From G963676655 sp963678305 (GTDB lineage Bacteria > Verrucomicrobiota > Lentisphaeria > Victivallales > Victivallaceae): a stretch of 64,000 nt of DNA. The position numbers and the translations under genes are program-made. The stretch spans positions 434,001-498,000 of the forward strand of contig CAXXVV010000012.1 of assembly GCA_963678305.2 (NCBI GenBank). Reading direction: 5' to 3'. Shown one piece after another: positions 1 to 8,338 of the stretch. Under the pieces are notes generated by a model that saw only the letters and a list, made by a program, of their open reading frames with translations, ran no database searches and was not told the DNA's origin. Every line of letters starts with the position of its first letter. Position 1 is the first letter of the stretch.

Positions 1-1323
1 CCGTTCGCGTCTGTCTGCGCTCGCGTATGTTTCCATACCTGCGAAGACAAATGCCGGCGTTCCACTCTGGATGAGCCGGTTTGTATTCGTGGCGTAAAGC
101 GCTTTATGGCGGATCAGGAAATTACCGTGCAGTTACCGGAATCTCAGGAAAATCCGGCTAACGCCTCTCGTAAAGTGGCGATTATCGGCGCCGGACCTTC
201 CGGTCTTTCCTGCGGTTACTTCCTGGCGCGTCTGGGTTATCGTCCGACTATTTTTGAAGCGGAAGTCCGCCCTGGCGGGATGCTGGTACAGGCCATTCCG
301 GCCTATCGTCTGCCGCGTGAAACCCTTGCCCGGGAGATCCGTATGATCGAACGCATGGGCGTAACCATTGAAACCGGCAAGCGTCTCGGCTCCGACTTTA
401 CGATCAAGTCGCTCCAGGATCAGGGGTATGAATCGATTTATATTGCCATCGGAGCTCCTCTGGATACTACGGTCGATCTGCCGGGGCTTGATGTCGAAGG
501 CGTTACCGGCGCGATTCCGTTCCTGCGTGAATACAATATCCGCGGTTCTGTTCCGGTTGGTCAGAAAGTCGTGGTCATCGGCGGCGGCAACAGCGCCATC
601 GACGCGGCCCGTACCGCGGTCAGACTCGGTTCTGATGTTACCGTGGTTTATCGCCGGACCCAGGATGAAATGCCCGCTTACGCTGAAGAGGTTGAAGAAG
701 CCATTCAGGAAGGCGTCAAAATTATTACTCTGGCGTCACCGGTTGAAGTCATCAGCGAAAACGGCAAGGCCAAAACCCTGAAATGCACCCGGATGAAACT
801 AGGCGAGTTCGACCATTCAGGTCGCCGCCGTCCGGTTAAGGACGAGGATACATTTGATCTCGAGGCTGATCAGGTTATTATGGCTGTCGGGCAGACGCTT
901 GACTGTGAAAAACTGATCGATAATAAAGATATCAAGGTCAAAAATGGCAGCCGTATCGTCATTGATGACGCGACCGGCATGACCAGCGTTCCCGGCATTT
1001 TTGCCGGCGGCGACTCGGTTCTCGGCGCCGCGTCAGTAATCGAAGCCATCGCCGCTGGAGAACACGCCGCGATTGGTATTGACGAATATCTGACCGGAGC
1101 CCAGCATGCTTTCTGGCGTTCTGAGAAAGAGAACGATACCGCGTTCGATCCGGATTCCGACCCGTTGCCGTACAAGCGGGCAAAATTAAACCTGATGCCG
1201 GTTGAACGGCGTCAGAATAATTTTGATGAGGTGGAGAAAGCCTGGACTGAAGGCGAAGCTGTTCGCCAGGCCAAACGCTGCCTGAGATGTGATTACGGTA
1301 AAAACTGTGCCGGCACAGAGTAA
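1..1323 (+). CDS. GltD-like FAD/NAD(P)H oxidoreductase, C-terminal part (5' end outside window)
   Basis: The reading frame is open from base 1, so the start lies upstream; an internal ATG at 106 is not the real start. The first visible residues carry four cysteines in the pattern VCARVCFHTCEDKC, the [4Fe-4S]-binding N-terminus of the glutamate synthase small-subunit family. Two Rossmann folds follow: a FAD site (IIGAGPSGLSCGYFLARLGY) and an NAD(P) site (VVIGGGNSAIDAARTAVRLG). The C-terminus has further cysteines (CLRCDYGKNC). Fourteen bases separate it from the [FeFe] hydrogenase gene, so the two are very likely co-transcribed and the protein probably passes electrons between NAD(P)H and the hydrogenase. 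It could be the tail of a NuoF-GltD fusion as found in some hydrogenase operons, but the upstream part cannot be seen. The family call is firm; the partner assignment is inferred from position. Confidence 0.88.
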   Translation, partial: PFASVCARVCFHTCEDKCRRSTLDEPVCIRGVKRFMADQEITVQLPESQENPANASRKVAIIGAGPSGLSCGYFLARLGYRPTIFEAEVRPGGMLVQAIPAYRLPRETLAREIRMIERMGVTIETGKRLGSDFTIKSLQDQGYESIYIAIGAPLDTTVDLPGLDVEGVTGAIPFLREYNIRGSVPVGQKVVVIGGGNSAIDAARTAVRLGSDVTVVYRRTQDEMPAYAEEVEEAIQEGVKIITLASPVEVISENGKAKTLKCTRMKLGEFDHSGRRRPVKDEDTFDLEADQVIMAVGQTLDCEKLIDNKDIKVKNGSRIVIDDATGMTSVPGIFAGGDSVLGAASVIEAIAAGEHAAIGIDEYLTGAQHAFWRSEKENDTAFDPDSDPLPYKRAKLNLMPVERRQNNFDEVEKAWTEGEAVRQAKRCLRCDYGKNCAGTE

Positions 1324-1337
1324 AGGAGTCAACGATA

Positions 1338-3116
1338 ATGATTACTGTAAGTGTAAACGACGTAAAAGTTGAAGTTCCGGAAGGAGCTATGATACTCGAT
1401 GCCGCCAGAGCGGCGAAAGTCAATATTCCTACCTTGTGCTACCTCGAGGGCAAAGCGCCGCTGGGGGCTTGCCGGGTATGTGTGGTAGAGGTGAAAGGCG
1501 GAAAAGCGCTGGTAGCGTCCTGCGCTACTCCGGCGATTGAGGGAATGGAGATCTACACCAACACTCCGCGCGTTCGCAAGGCCCGGCGTACCGTGGTAGA
1601 TTTCCTCCTCTCTGAACACGACGGCAACTGCCAGGTCTGTAATCGAAACGACGACTGCGAACTGCAGAATGTTTCACGCGACCTTGGTATAACCTCAATC
1701 CGGTTCGATGGCGAAAAAACCGCTCCCGGCATTGACGACAGCACACCGGCTCTCGTTCGCGACAGCTCGAAATGTATCAAGTGCCGTCGTTGTGTCACCG
1801 TGTGCAATCAGGTTCAGAATGTCGGATCACTGTTTCCGCAGAAACGTGGTTTCGAAACGATTATCGGTCCGGCTTTTGATCTTAACCTGTCTGAGGTTCC
1901 ATGCGTTCAATGTGGACAATGTTCGGCTGTTTGCCCGGTAGGCGCGATCTCTGAAAAGAGTCACGTGGAAGCGGTTTGGAATGCACTCGACGATCATAAT
2001 AAGTTTGTCGTAGTCCAAACAGCTCCGGCTATCCGCGCCGCTCTCGGCGAATGTTTCGATTACCCGCCGGGTACCAGGGTTACCGGAAAAATGGTTTCAG
2101 CATTGCGCCAGCTTGGTTTCGATCAGGTTTTCGATACCAACTTTACGGCAGACTTGACCATTATGGAAGAAGGCACCGAGCTTTTGACCCGCTTGAAAAA
2201 GCAGTTGGTTGACGGCGAAGACGCCCATTTGCCGATGTTTACCAGTTGCTCGCCCGGCTGGGTCAAATTCGCGGAATATTACTATCCGGAATTCCTGCCC
2301 AATATCTCCACTTGCAAATCGCCGCAGCAGATGTTCGGAGCGGTGGCAAAGACTTATTTTGCCGACAAGATCCAGAAAGAGGCAAAAGATATTGTGGTGG
2401 TTTCAGTCATGCCGTGCACCGCGAAGAAATTCGAATGTCAACGGCCGGAAATGAGCGACAGCGGAGTCCAGGATGTTGATTATGTTCTGACGACTCGTGA
2501 GCTTGGCCGGATGATTAAAGAAGGCGGTGTCGGCTTCGATACGCTCCCGGACGGTGAAATGGATGCGCCTTTGGGACTCGGTTCCGGCGCGGCGGATATT
2601 TTTGCCAATACCGGCGGGGTAATGGAAGCGGCGGTCAGAACCGCATATGAAATCATCACCGGTAATGAACTGCCGATGGAAAACCTCCATATCAAACCGA
2701 TCATGGGGCTCGATGGCGTCAAAAAGGCGACGCTCAAGCTGGAAGGCTGCCTTCCGGCCTGGTCGTTCCTCGAAGGAGCGGAAGTCCACGTCGGGGTTGC
2801 TCACGGCTTGAACAATGCGGCCAAGATTCTAGAGCTGATCAAAAGCGGCAAGGAAACGTTCCACTTTATCGAAGTGATGACATGTCCCGGCGGTTGTATC
2901 GGCGGCGGCGGTCAACCGCGTTTCACGACCGATGAGGTAAGGCTCAAGCGCATTGCCGCTATATATTCTGAAGATGAGCACAAAAAATTGCGTAAATCGC
3001 ATGAAAACGAGCAGGTTACTCAGATTTATAATGAATTCCTGAAGGAACCTTTGGGCGAAAAATCTCATCATCTGCTTCATACCAAGTATGCGGGACGTGA
3101 TACGATTCCGGAATAA
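1338..3116 (+). CDS. hydA: [FeFe] hydrogenase, group A, catalytic subunit
   Basis: This 592-residue protein reversibly reduces protons to H2. Domains in order: an N-terminal 2Fe-2S ferredoxin fold (about residues 1-75, with CRVC), a His/Cys [4Fe-4S] segment (HDGNCQVCNRNDDC, about 94-107), two [4Fe-4S] clusters (CIKCRRCVTVC and CVQCGQCSAVCP), and the H-cluster domain. All three H-cluster signatures are present: TSCSPGW (about 302-308), MPCTAKKFE (about 358-366) and CPGGCIGGGGQ (from about 516). Start ATG follows the ribosome site AAAGGAG. No accessory domain is fused C-terminally and no maturases (HydEFG) are in the window. The protein is probably cytoplasmic, as no signal peptide is present. 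The adjacent GltD-like gene suggests an NAD(P)H-linked or bifurcating enzyme; this is inferred from context. A strong terminator follows at 3136. Confidence 0.96.
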   Translation: MITVSVNDVKVEVPEGAMILDAARAAKVNIPTLCYLEGKAPLGACRVCVVEVKGGKALVASCATPAIEGMEIYTNTPRVRKARRTVVDFLLSEHDGNCQVCNRNDDCELQNVSRDLGITSIRFDGEKTAPGIDDSTPALVRDSSKCIKCRRCVTVCNQVQNVGSLFPQKRGFETIIGPAFDLNLSEVPCVQCGQCSAVCPVGAISEKSHVEAVWNALDDHNKFVVVQTAPAIRAALGECFDYPPGTRVTGKMVSALRQLGFDQVFDTNFTADLTIMEEGTELLTRLKKQLVDGEDAHLPMFTSCSPGWVKFAEYYYPEFLPNISTCKSPQQMFGAVAKTYFADKIQKEAKDIVVVSVMPCTAKKFECQRPEMSDSGVQDVDYVLTTRELGRMIKEGGVGFDTLPDGEMDAPLGLGSGAADIFANTGGVMEAAVRTAYEIITGNELPMENLHIKPIMGLDGVKKATLKLEGCLPAWSFLEGAEVHVGVAHGLNNAAKILELIKSGKETFHFIEVMTCPGGCIGGGGQPRFTTDEVRLKRIAAIYSEDEHKKLRKSHENEQVTQIYNEFLKEPLGEKSHHLLHTKYAGRDTIPE

Positions 3117-3135
3117 TCCGGTTTTCTACTGAATC

Positions 3136-3161
3136 GGGCGGCTTTCGGGCCGCCCTTTTTT
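3136..3161 (+). terminator. Rho-independent terminator after hydA
   Basis: A perfect 7-bp GC stem (GGGCGGC with GCCGCCC, loop TTTCGG) is followed by six T. It lies 20 bases after the hydA stop codon and ends the hydrogenase transcript. Confidence 0.9.
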
Positions 3162-3211
3162 ATTGCCGCGATCCTGTTTTATTACCGCAAACAATATTCT
3201 TTTGCGGTTTA

Positions 3212-3239
3212 TTGACTTTTAGGTATTCAAGAGTATAGT
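3212..3239 (+). promoter_or_regulatory. Sigma-70-type promoter for the EIIA-CBS/permease operon
   Basis: TTGACT at 3212-3217 and TATAGT at 3234-3239 are separated by 16 bases. The site lies between the hydA terminator and the next gene and gives a leader of about 45 bases. Confidence 0.55.
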
Positions 3240-3287
3240 ACTTCCTATTGAAATTTAATGCAGTCATAACCAACAGGATAGATAATT

Positions 3288-4196
3288 ATGAAACTTGCAT
3301 CGATTCTAAATCCGGATCTGATTTTTACCGGGTTGAAGGCAGAGAGTCGCGACGAGCTTTATACAGAAATAATAAAACGAGCGGCGGAGGTCATTGAATT
3401 TTCCGAGTCACCGGAACAACTATGCACCAGGATTGTTGAGCGGGAAGACATTGTGGGAATCCCTTATGAAGGCATGGCAATTCCCCATCTCAGATTACCT
3501 GAACTTAACGACTTGTATGTCGTTGTCGGAATTTTGTCTGACCCGACCATGCTGAAAGACAGTGACCTGAAACCGACCCGGATAGTTGTAATGTCATTTA
3601 TATCTGACAATACTACTGATGTTTACCTGAAAGCCCTGGCCGCGTTTACCAAGTATTTCATGAATCCGGCTAATATTGATAAAATAGATGGTTCCGCCTC
3701 TGCTGAAGAATTTATCGAACTGCTTGCCAGGGACGATGTCAAACTTAAAAAGAACATCACGGCGGAAGATGTGATGAAAAGAGATTTCGCTTCAGTTAAA
3801 CTTGATGCTCCGTTGAGTGAGGCGGTTGATAAATTCGTTACCCACAAGGTCGAAGAACTGCCGGTTGTGGACGATGCCGGAAAGCTGCTGGGCATCATCT
3901 CGGCCACGAAACTGGTGCGGGACTTTATGCCGGACTACATTATGATGATGGACAACCTGGATTTCCTCAACAGTTTTGAGCCGTTTGAAAAGATCTTTCA
4001 GCAGGAAGGACACCATATGATTAAAGATCATATGCGCGATCCGATAATCGTGGTTAAGCCGGATACTCCGTTGATTCAGTTCACGGTTAAAATCATTCGC
4101 GGAGACGCTCACGGAGTAGTGGTTGTCGACAACGATAAAAAAGTTGTCGGCATGATTTCCATCAAAAGTATAATCCACAAAGTTCTGAGAGGCTGA
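3288..4196 (+). CDS. PTS EIIA type-2 domain fused to two CBS domains
   Basis: This 302-residue cytoplasmic protein has an N-terminal PTS fructose/nitrogen-type EIIA domain (about residues 1-145), with the phospho-histidine context MAIPHLRL near residue 68. Two CBS domains follow (about 155-210 and 240-300), recognisable by EDVMKRDFASVKL...ELPVVDDAGKLLGIIS and the matching second copy. CBS pairs usually sense adenine nucleotides, and EIIA reads PTS phosphorylation state. The stop codon is 5 bases before the next gene, a permease of the ArsB/NhaD type, so it probably acts as a cytosolic regulatory subunit of that transporter. This role is inferred from context. No sugar-specific EIIB or EIIC is nearby, which argues against a normal sugar PTS. 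Confidence 0.85.
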   Translation: MKLASILNPDLIFTGLKAESRDELYTEIIKRAAEVIEFSESPEQLCTRIVEREDIVGIPYEGMAIPHLRLPELNDLYVVVGILSDPTMLKDSDLKPTRIVVMSFISDNTTDVYLKALAAFTKYFMNPANIDKIDGSASAEEFIELLARDDVKLKKNITAEDVMKRDFASVKLDAPLSEAVDKFVTHKVEELPVVDDAGKLLGIISATKLVRDFMPDYIMMMDNLDFLNSFEPFEKIFQQEGHHMIKDHMRDPIIVVKPDTPLIQFTVKIIRGDAHGVVVVDNDKKVVGMISIKSIIHKVLRG

Positions 4197-4201
4197 CATT
4201 G

Positions 4202-5635
4202 ATGATTTTCTGGTTTGCTACTATTGTTTTTTTCGGAACGTATATCCTTATCGCCTCAGAAAAAGTTCACAAGACAACGGCTGCACTGGTCGGGTCATCA
4301 TTAATGCTGCTGGTGGTTCTTGAAGGACCGCACCACGGCGGTAACGGGCATGACAAAGCGCAGACGCTGATTCAAAAGATTAAAAATACGTTCACTCAAG
4401 ACGCTGACGACTTTCGTGAACACATGATCACGCCCAAGCAGAATTATGATAAACTGGATGTTTATGCCCGTTACGTCAACTTCGATGTGATCTTTACTCT
4501 GGCCGGTATGATGCTGCTGGTAAATATCCTCAGTGGAACCGGTATTTTCCAGTATGTTGCAATCAAATGCGCCAAGTTCTCACGCGGTTCGCCTATCAAG
4601 ACCATGATCCTGCTTGTCGTGGCGACCGCTATCCTTTCCGCTTTTCTTGACAATGTTACCACGGTTCTGCTGATCGCTCCGGTCACAATTCTGGTCGCCG
4701 CCGAACTTGGGCTGGCGGCCTTGCCTTTCCTGATGGCTGAAACCATGGCGTCCAATATCGGCGGTACCGCCACTTTGATCGGGGACCCGCCAAACCTGAT
4801 TATCGGCTCAGTTGCCAATTTGAATTTTACCGCTTTCCTCATTAATCTTTCTCCGTTCATTTGCATTATCATGGCTATTTACTGTGTCTGTCTGTATGCC
4901 TACTACTCCAAACGTATGCAGGTCACGGTTGAGCGTCGTGCCAGAATCATGGAACTGAACGAAGCCGCGGCAATTACTGACGCTGACAATATGAAGCGCG
5001 GCGGGATTGTTATGATTATAACGATTATCGGTTTTCTGCTGCATGGGGCGGTCGGTATTCAACCCTGTGTTGTCGCGATGGCCGGGGCGGCTCTTGCTCT
5101 GGTTCTCTGCAAAATTGATGTTGACCACTCACTCGAGAAGATTGAATGGAGCACCCTCTTTTTCTTCCTTGGCCTGTTTATTCTGGTAAACGGGGCCGAA
5201 AAGGCCGGTCTGATGGCTAAATTCGGTTCGCTGTTGAGTGTAACTGCCGATTGGAATCCGCTGGTTACTGTTCTGGTTGTCATGTGGGTCAGCGGAATCG
5301 CTGCCGCAATAATGAATAATGTCTCATTTACCGCGGCCATGGTATCGGTCATTGCCGTATTCCTGCACAATACTCCGGTTTTCAAAGACAGTATAACCAA
5401 TCAGCACCTGATGTGGTGGGGGCTGGCGTTAGCGGTCTGTCTTGGAGGCAACGGTTCTATCGTCGGCGCGGCAGCGAACCTGGTTACCGCCGGAATAGCG
5501 GAAAAGGCCGGGCAGAAGATTACTTTCGGGCAGTTCCTGCGTTATGGGATCCCGGTGACCTTTTTCTCAATGATCATGGCGTCATTGTATATTATCGGCA
5601 GATATTTTCTCCTTAGTCACGGAATCTCACATTGA
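4202..5635 (+). CDS. ArsB/NhaD-superfamily ion or anion permease
   Basis: A polytopic inner-membrane protein of 477 residues (SLC13/ArsB/NhaD superfamily). Hallmarks are the paired hairpin motifs SAFLDNVTTVLLIAPVT and ASNIGGTATLIGDPPNLI, and the second-half counterpart around MNNVSFTAAMVSV and GNGSIVGAAANLV. After the second helix there is an unusually long hydrophilic insertion (about residues 43-90) rich in His, Lys and Asp. I prefer ATG 4202, preceded by GAGAGG at 4187; TTG 4199 is directly in front of it. It is translationally coupled to the EIIA-CBS gene. The substrate cannot be read from the sequence: Na+/H+ exchange, dicarboxylate transport or metalloid efflux are all possible. The arsenic operon of this window is elsewhere. 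Confidence 0.8.
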   Translation: MIFWFATIVFFGTYILIASEKVHKTTAALVGSSLMLLVVLEGPHHGGNGHDKAQTLIQKIKNTFTQDADDFREHMITPKQNYDKLDVYARYVNFDVIFTLAGMMLLVNILSGTGIFQYVAIKCAKFSRGSPIKTMILLVVATAILSAFLDNVTTVLLIAPVTILVAAELGLAALPFLMAETMASNIGGTATLIGDPPNLIIGSVANLNFTAFLINLSPFICIIMAIYCVCLYAYYSKRMQVTVERRARIMELNEAAAITDADNMKRGGIVMIITIIGFLLHGAVGIQPCVVAMAGAALALVLCKIDVDHSLEKIEWSTLFFFLGLFILVNGAEKAGLMAKFGSLLSVTADWNPLVTVLVVMWVSGIAAAIMNNVSFTAAMVSVIAVFLHNTPVFKDSITNQHLMWWGLALAVCLGGNGSIVGAAANLVTAGIAEKAGQKITFGQFLRYGIPVTFFSMIMASLYIIGRYFLLSHGISH

Positions 5636-6048
5636 GTAAAAATTATACAGTCCGGATCGTTACAGAGCTTCCCGTGGCGGAAGTAATGGGACTTTATCTT
5701 GAAGGCGGTTGGTGGAAAGACGAGTGGGGAACGGTCGGAATACCGGAAATGATTTCCGGTTCTTTCCGTTTCGCCGCCGCGTTTGATTCCGACGATAAAG
5801 TCATCGGCGTTGCCCGGGCTATCTCTGACGGCGTCAGCGACGCCTATATTCAGGATGTTGTGGTCAGCCGTGAGCATCGAAAAGAGGGAATCGGGTCCGA
5901 GCTGATAAAATTGTTGATAGCCGAATTGCAAACCGCCGGAGTTGACTGGATCGGCCTGATCGGTAAACCCGGCACAGCCCATTTCTACGAGTCGTTGAAC
6001 TTTAAGGAACTGGAAAACTTTATCCCGATGGCTCTGCATTCAGACTGA
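5632..6048 (+). CDS. GNAT family N-acetyltransferase
   Basis: A 138-residue single-domain protein. The acetyl-CoA binding motif A is visible as DVVVSREHRKEGIGSELIKL (about residues 82-101), with the Arg-x-x-Gly-x-Gly loop written RKEGIG, and the C-terminal strand and helix HFYESLNFKEL are typical of GNAT enzymes. It starts at TTG overlapping the permease stop by four bases (TTGA), so translation is coupled and it is the last gene of the operon. The acceptor substrate is unknown; protein N-termini, amines or amino acids are all possible. A hairpin terminator follows at 6088. Confidence 0.82.
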   Translation: MSKNYTVRIVTELPVAEVMGLYLEGGWWKDEWGTVGIPEMISGSFRFAAAFDSDDKVIGVARAISDGVSDAYIQDVVVSREHRKEGIGSELIKLLIAELQTAGVDWIGLIGKPGTAHFYESLNFKELENFIPMALHSD

Positions 6049-6087
6049 CATCATTTCCTGATAGAATAATTTTGATATTATCTTTCC

Positions 6088-6113
6088 GCCGTACATAATG
6101 TGCGGCTTTTTTT
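6088..6113 (+). terminator. Rho-independent terminator after the acetyltransferase gene
   Basis: An 8-bp stem (GCCGTACA with TGTGCGGC, one G-T wobble, loop TAA) is followed by seven T. It lies 40 bases after the stop codon. Confidence 0.85.
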
Positions 6114-6121
6114 ATGTTTAT

Positions 6122-6214
6122 CCTTATTTTTACCTTTTTTCATGATAATGGTATTGACAAAGTATGTATAAAGGTGTATAATTAGGTAAAAATAAGGTAT
6201 AATTAAGTAAAATT
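6122..6214. repeat. 14-bp inverted repeat and 21-bp-spaced direct repeat around the promoter
   Basis: CCTTATTTTTACCT at 6122-6135 has its exact reverse complement at 6184-6197, flanking the -35 and -10 boxes. In addition TATAATTAGGTAAAAAT (6177-6193) recurs with two changes at 6198-6214, a period of 21 bp or two helical turns. They are candidate operators for the downstream regulator, able to hold a repression loop across the promoter. Confidence 0.65.
6154..6182 (+). promoter_or_regulatory. Consensus sigma-70 promoter of the GntR-type regulator gene
   Basis: TTGACA (6154-6159), a 17-base spacer and TATAAT (6177-6182) match the textbook consensus exactly. The promoter is framed by a long inverted repeat and overlaps a direct repeat (separate entries), so it is probably strong but repressed. 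Confidence 0.85.
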
Positions 6215-6234
6215 ATTATATATTGAGGATAGCC

Positions 6235-7398
6235 ATGAAGATAAATACTGATAAGCAAAGCCATATTCCTATATATATCCAGATCAAAGAGGAAATGGAA
6301 AAATATATTAAGGATAACTCTCTTGAAGAGGGGGATGTTCTGCCGACTTTGTCAACGATTGCCGAAAGTTCATCCGTCAGTTTACGAACCGCCCAAAAGG
6401 CAGTTCAGGAGATGATTGCCGACGGGACTTGCAGTCAATCAAGTTCCAGGCGCTTGATCGTCGGGCGGAAGCCGATGACTGTGACGGCGGCGAAACCGCG
6501 TGACGTATTTATTATCTGCGACCATGAAGGACGCGATACTTTTTATGATGACTACGTGACAATGCATATTATGTCAGGCATTCGTAAAGAGATCAATGCA
6601 ATGGAGGACAAAGAAGTTGTTTTTGCTGGCAAGCAATTCGAGCAGTCACTGGATTTCTATTTAGCCAATCCCTGCATGAATATTCGCGGGGTCATTATGC
6701 TGCACTGGCAGGATCGTGAAAGCATGGTTAAACTGGCGCGGGATTATCCGCAGGTAAAATTTGTCCATGTGAATTATGTTTTACCTGATCTGGAAGAATT
6801 GCCGGAAAATGTCTACGGGATCTTTAATGATGATTTTGCCGGTGCTTATCAGGCGACTGAGTATTTGCTCTCTAAAGGTTGCCGCAATCCGGTTTTTCTG
6901 GAGATACAGATCAAAGATGAAACTTATCGTGCCAGACGCGAGGGATTTCTGGCCGCGTTGCGCGATAATGAGATTTCCGGTAGAGTTTATATGCAGAAAG
7001 ACCCGAACGGCACACTGGACGAGCGTGTTGCAATGCACTATCGTTTTTTTGCTGAAGTGGTTCGCGCAACTCCGAATGTTGACGGAGTATTGACTTGTTA
7101 CGATCCGATGGCGGAAGCGGTAAGGATCTTCATCAATGATCATGAACGATACAATAAGCTTGGCTTGTTGAGTTATGACGGTTATATTGAAACGCGTTCA
7201 AGCAGTCTAAATACGATTTCTGTCCGCTACGCTGAAATGGGGAGAAAAGCGGTCAAGCTTTTAGATTCTCCTGAAAATAAGCCCAGGTTCCAACGCATTC
7301 TGCCGCAGTTGATTATTAAGAAACGGAATCGTAACAAACTTGATATTAAAAAACTGTCGCAGGAAAAGGAGCCGGCTCTTGCTGAATTGATTACCTGA
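6235..7398 (+). CDS. GntR-type regulator with a LacI-like sugar-sensing domain
   Basis: This 387-residue regulator has an N-terminal winged helix of the GntR family (about residues 10-75; IYIQIKEEMEKYIKD, then SSSVSLRTAQKAVQEMIADG). A periplasmic-binding-protein-like domain of the LacI/GalR type follows (about 85-370; recognisable pieces are GVIMLHWQDRE, GAYQATEYLLSKGC and VDGVLTCYDPMAEAVRIF). This AraR-like architecture usually binds a sugar effector. ATG 6235 is chosen because GAGGA (6225-6229) sits five bases ahead; a TTG at 6223 is less likely. It precedes a pseudopilin, a secreted multidomain protein and two GH130 genes and probably controls them and itself. The effector sugar is not known. 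Confidence 0.87.
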   Translation: MKINTDKQSHIPIYIQIKEEMEKYIKDNSLEEGDVLPTLSTIAESSSVSLRTAQKAVQEMIADGTCSQSSSRRLIVGRKPMTVTAAKPRDVFIICDHEGRDTFYDDYVTMHIMSGIRKEINAMEDKEVVFAGKQFEQSLDFYLANPCMNIRGVIMLHWQDRESMVKLARDYPQVKFVHVNYVLPDLEELPENVYGIFNDDFAGAYQATEYLLSKGCRNPVFLEIQIKDETYRARREGFLAALRDNEISGRVYMQKDPNGTLDERVAMHYRFFAEVVRATPNVDGVLTCYDPMAEAVRIFINDHERYNKLGLLSYDGYIETRSSSLNTISVRYAEMGRKAVKLLDSPENKPRFQRILPQLIIKKRNRNKLDIKKLSQEKEPALAELIT

Positions 7399-7554
7399 TA
7401 ATTATTCGACAATTTCATATAATAATTTTTAACCATAAAGGAGTAAGATTTATAGCAGGAAAGGAAATAATGTCTTAATTTAATTGGACAATAAGAAGAA
7501 AATCAGCCTGATTCATAACTTAGAGAATAAAACATTGTAAAAGGAGACAAAGAG

Positions 7555-8217
7555 ATGAAAATTAAAGTTCAAATTCAATTATTTACATTGATAGAGTTGC
7601 TCGTTGTAATTGCTATAATTGCTATTCTTGCTTCGATGTTGCTGCCTGCGCTGAATAAGGCCAGAGACAAGGCCCAGACAATATCCTGTGCCTCAAATAT
7701 GAAGCAGATAGGGACCTGTTTTGCTTTTTATCTTGATGATAATGACAACATCTATCCTCCGGGCTATCTTCCTGGCGGCAGTCCGCAGCTTAGATGGCAC
7801 CAGACTATTCCAAAATATTCTCCGGTTAAGACGGACGTTATTTATTGGAATGATGTGCATGGTACGCTGGGACGAATTCCCGGCGGCATTTGGGGATGTC
7901 CCGCGTTTAAACCGCAGAACATTACTTCCACCTACATCCATGTCCGGGCGTTCAGTAATGAAGTCGGCTACAAGAAATCTGGTAAATTGAAAAAAATTCA
8001 TCCCAAAAACATGGGGCCGTCACGTACCCCGATGATGGTTGAAACTAAAATCAGCGATCTTTTCTATACTAATATCCTGGGATTTGCAATCGATTACCGG
8101 CATCAGGCCGGAATGAACCGGTTGTTCTGCGACGGTCATGTTCAGTATCGGAAATATATCTATCCACTGGAAAAATGGGGCCCGTTTGCGGTATTTACCT
8201 ATGGTTTCGGGGAATGA
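7555..8217 (+). CDS. Pseudopilin-like protein with prepilin leader
   Basis: A 220-residue protein beginning with a short basic leader, then FTLIELLVVIAIIAILAS, the N-methylation helix of type IV pilins and type II secretion pseudopilins with Glu at +5. The residue before Phe is Leu rather than Gly, so the processing site is not canonical. The C-terminal region has the H-x9-DG-like signature (YRHQAGMNRLFCDGHV), common in DUF1559-like proteins of the PVC group. A strong ribosome site (AAGGAG) precedes ATG 7555. It lies between the regulator and a secreted glycosidase-like gene, a pairing repeatedly seen in Lentisphaerota, where such proteins probably help to surface-display or export polysaccharide-degrading enzymes. 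That function is inferred. Confidence 0.85.
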   Translation: MKIKVQIQLFTLIELLVVIAIIAILASMLLPALNKARDKAQTISCASNMKQIGTCFAFYLDDNDNIYPPGYLPGGSPQLRWHQTIPKYSPVKTDVIYWNDVHGTLGRIPGGIWGCPAFKPQNITSTYIHVRAFSNEVGYKKSGKLKKIHPKNMGPSRTPMMVETKISDLFYTNILGFAIDYRHQAGMNRLFCDGHVQYRKYIYPLEKWGPFAVFTYGFGE

Positions 8218-8338
8218 CCTCTGCAACACATGCGGTCATACATATCCATTTATTATTCTAAAAGCTTTGGGTTGAGCTTAAGGACCGCGATTTGATTAAT
8301 AATAACGTAAGAGTTTAATAAATATAAGAAAAAATATA

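Noticed and set aside
106..1323. Separate gene starting at ATG 106
   Set aside because: The frame is open from base 1 and the preceding residues are the cysteine motif of the same family.
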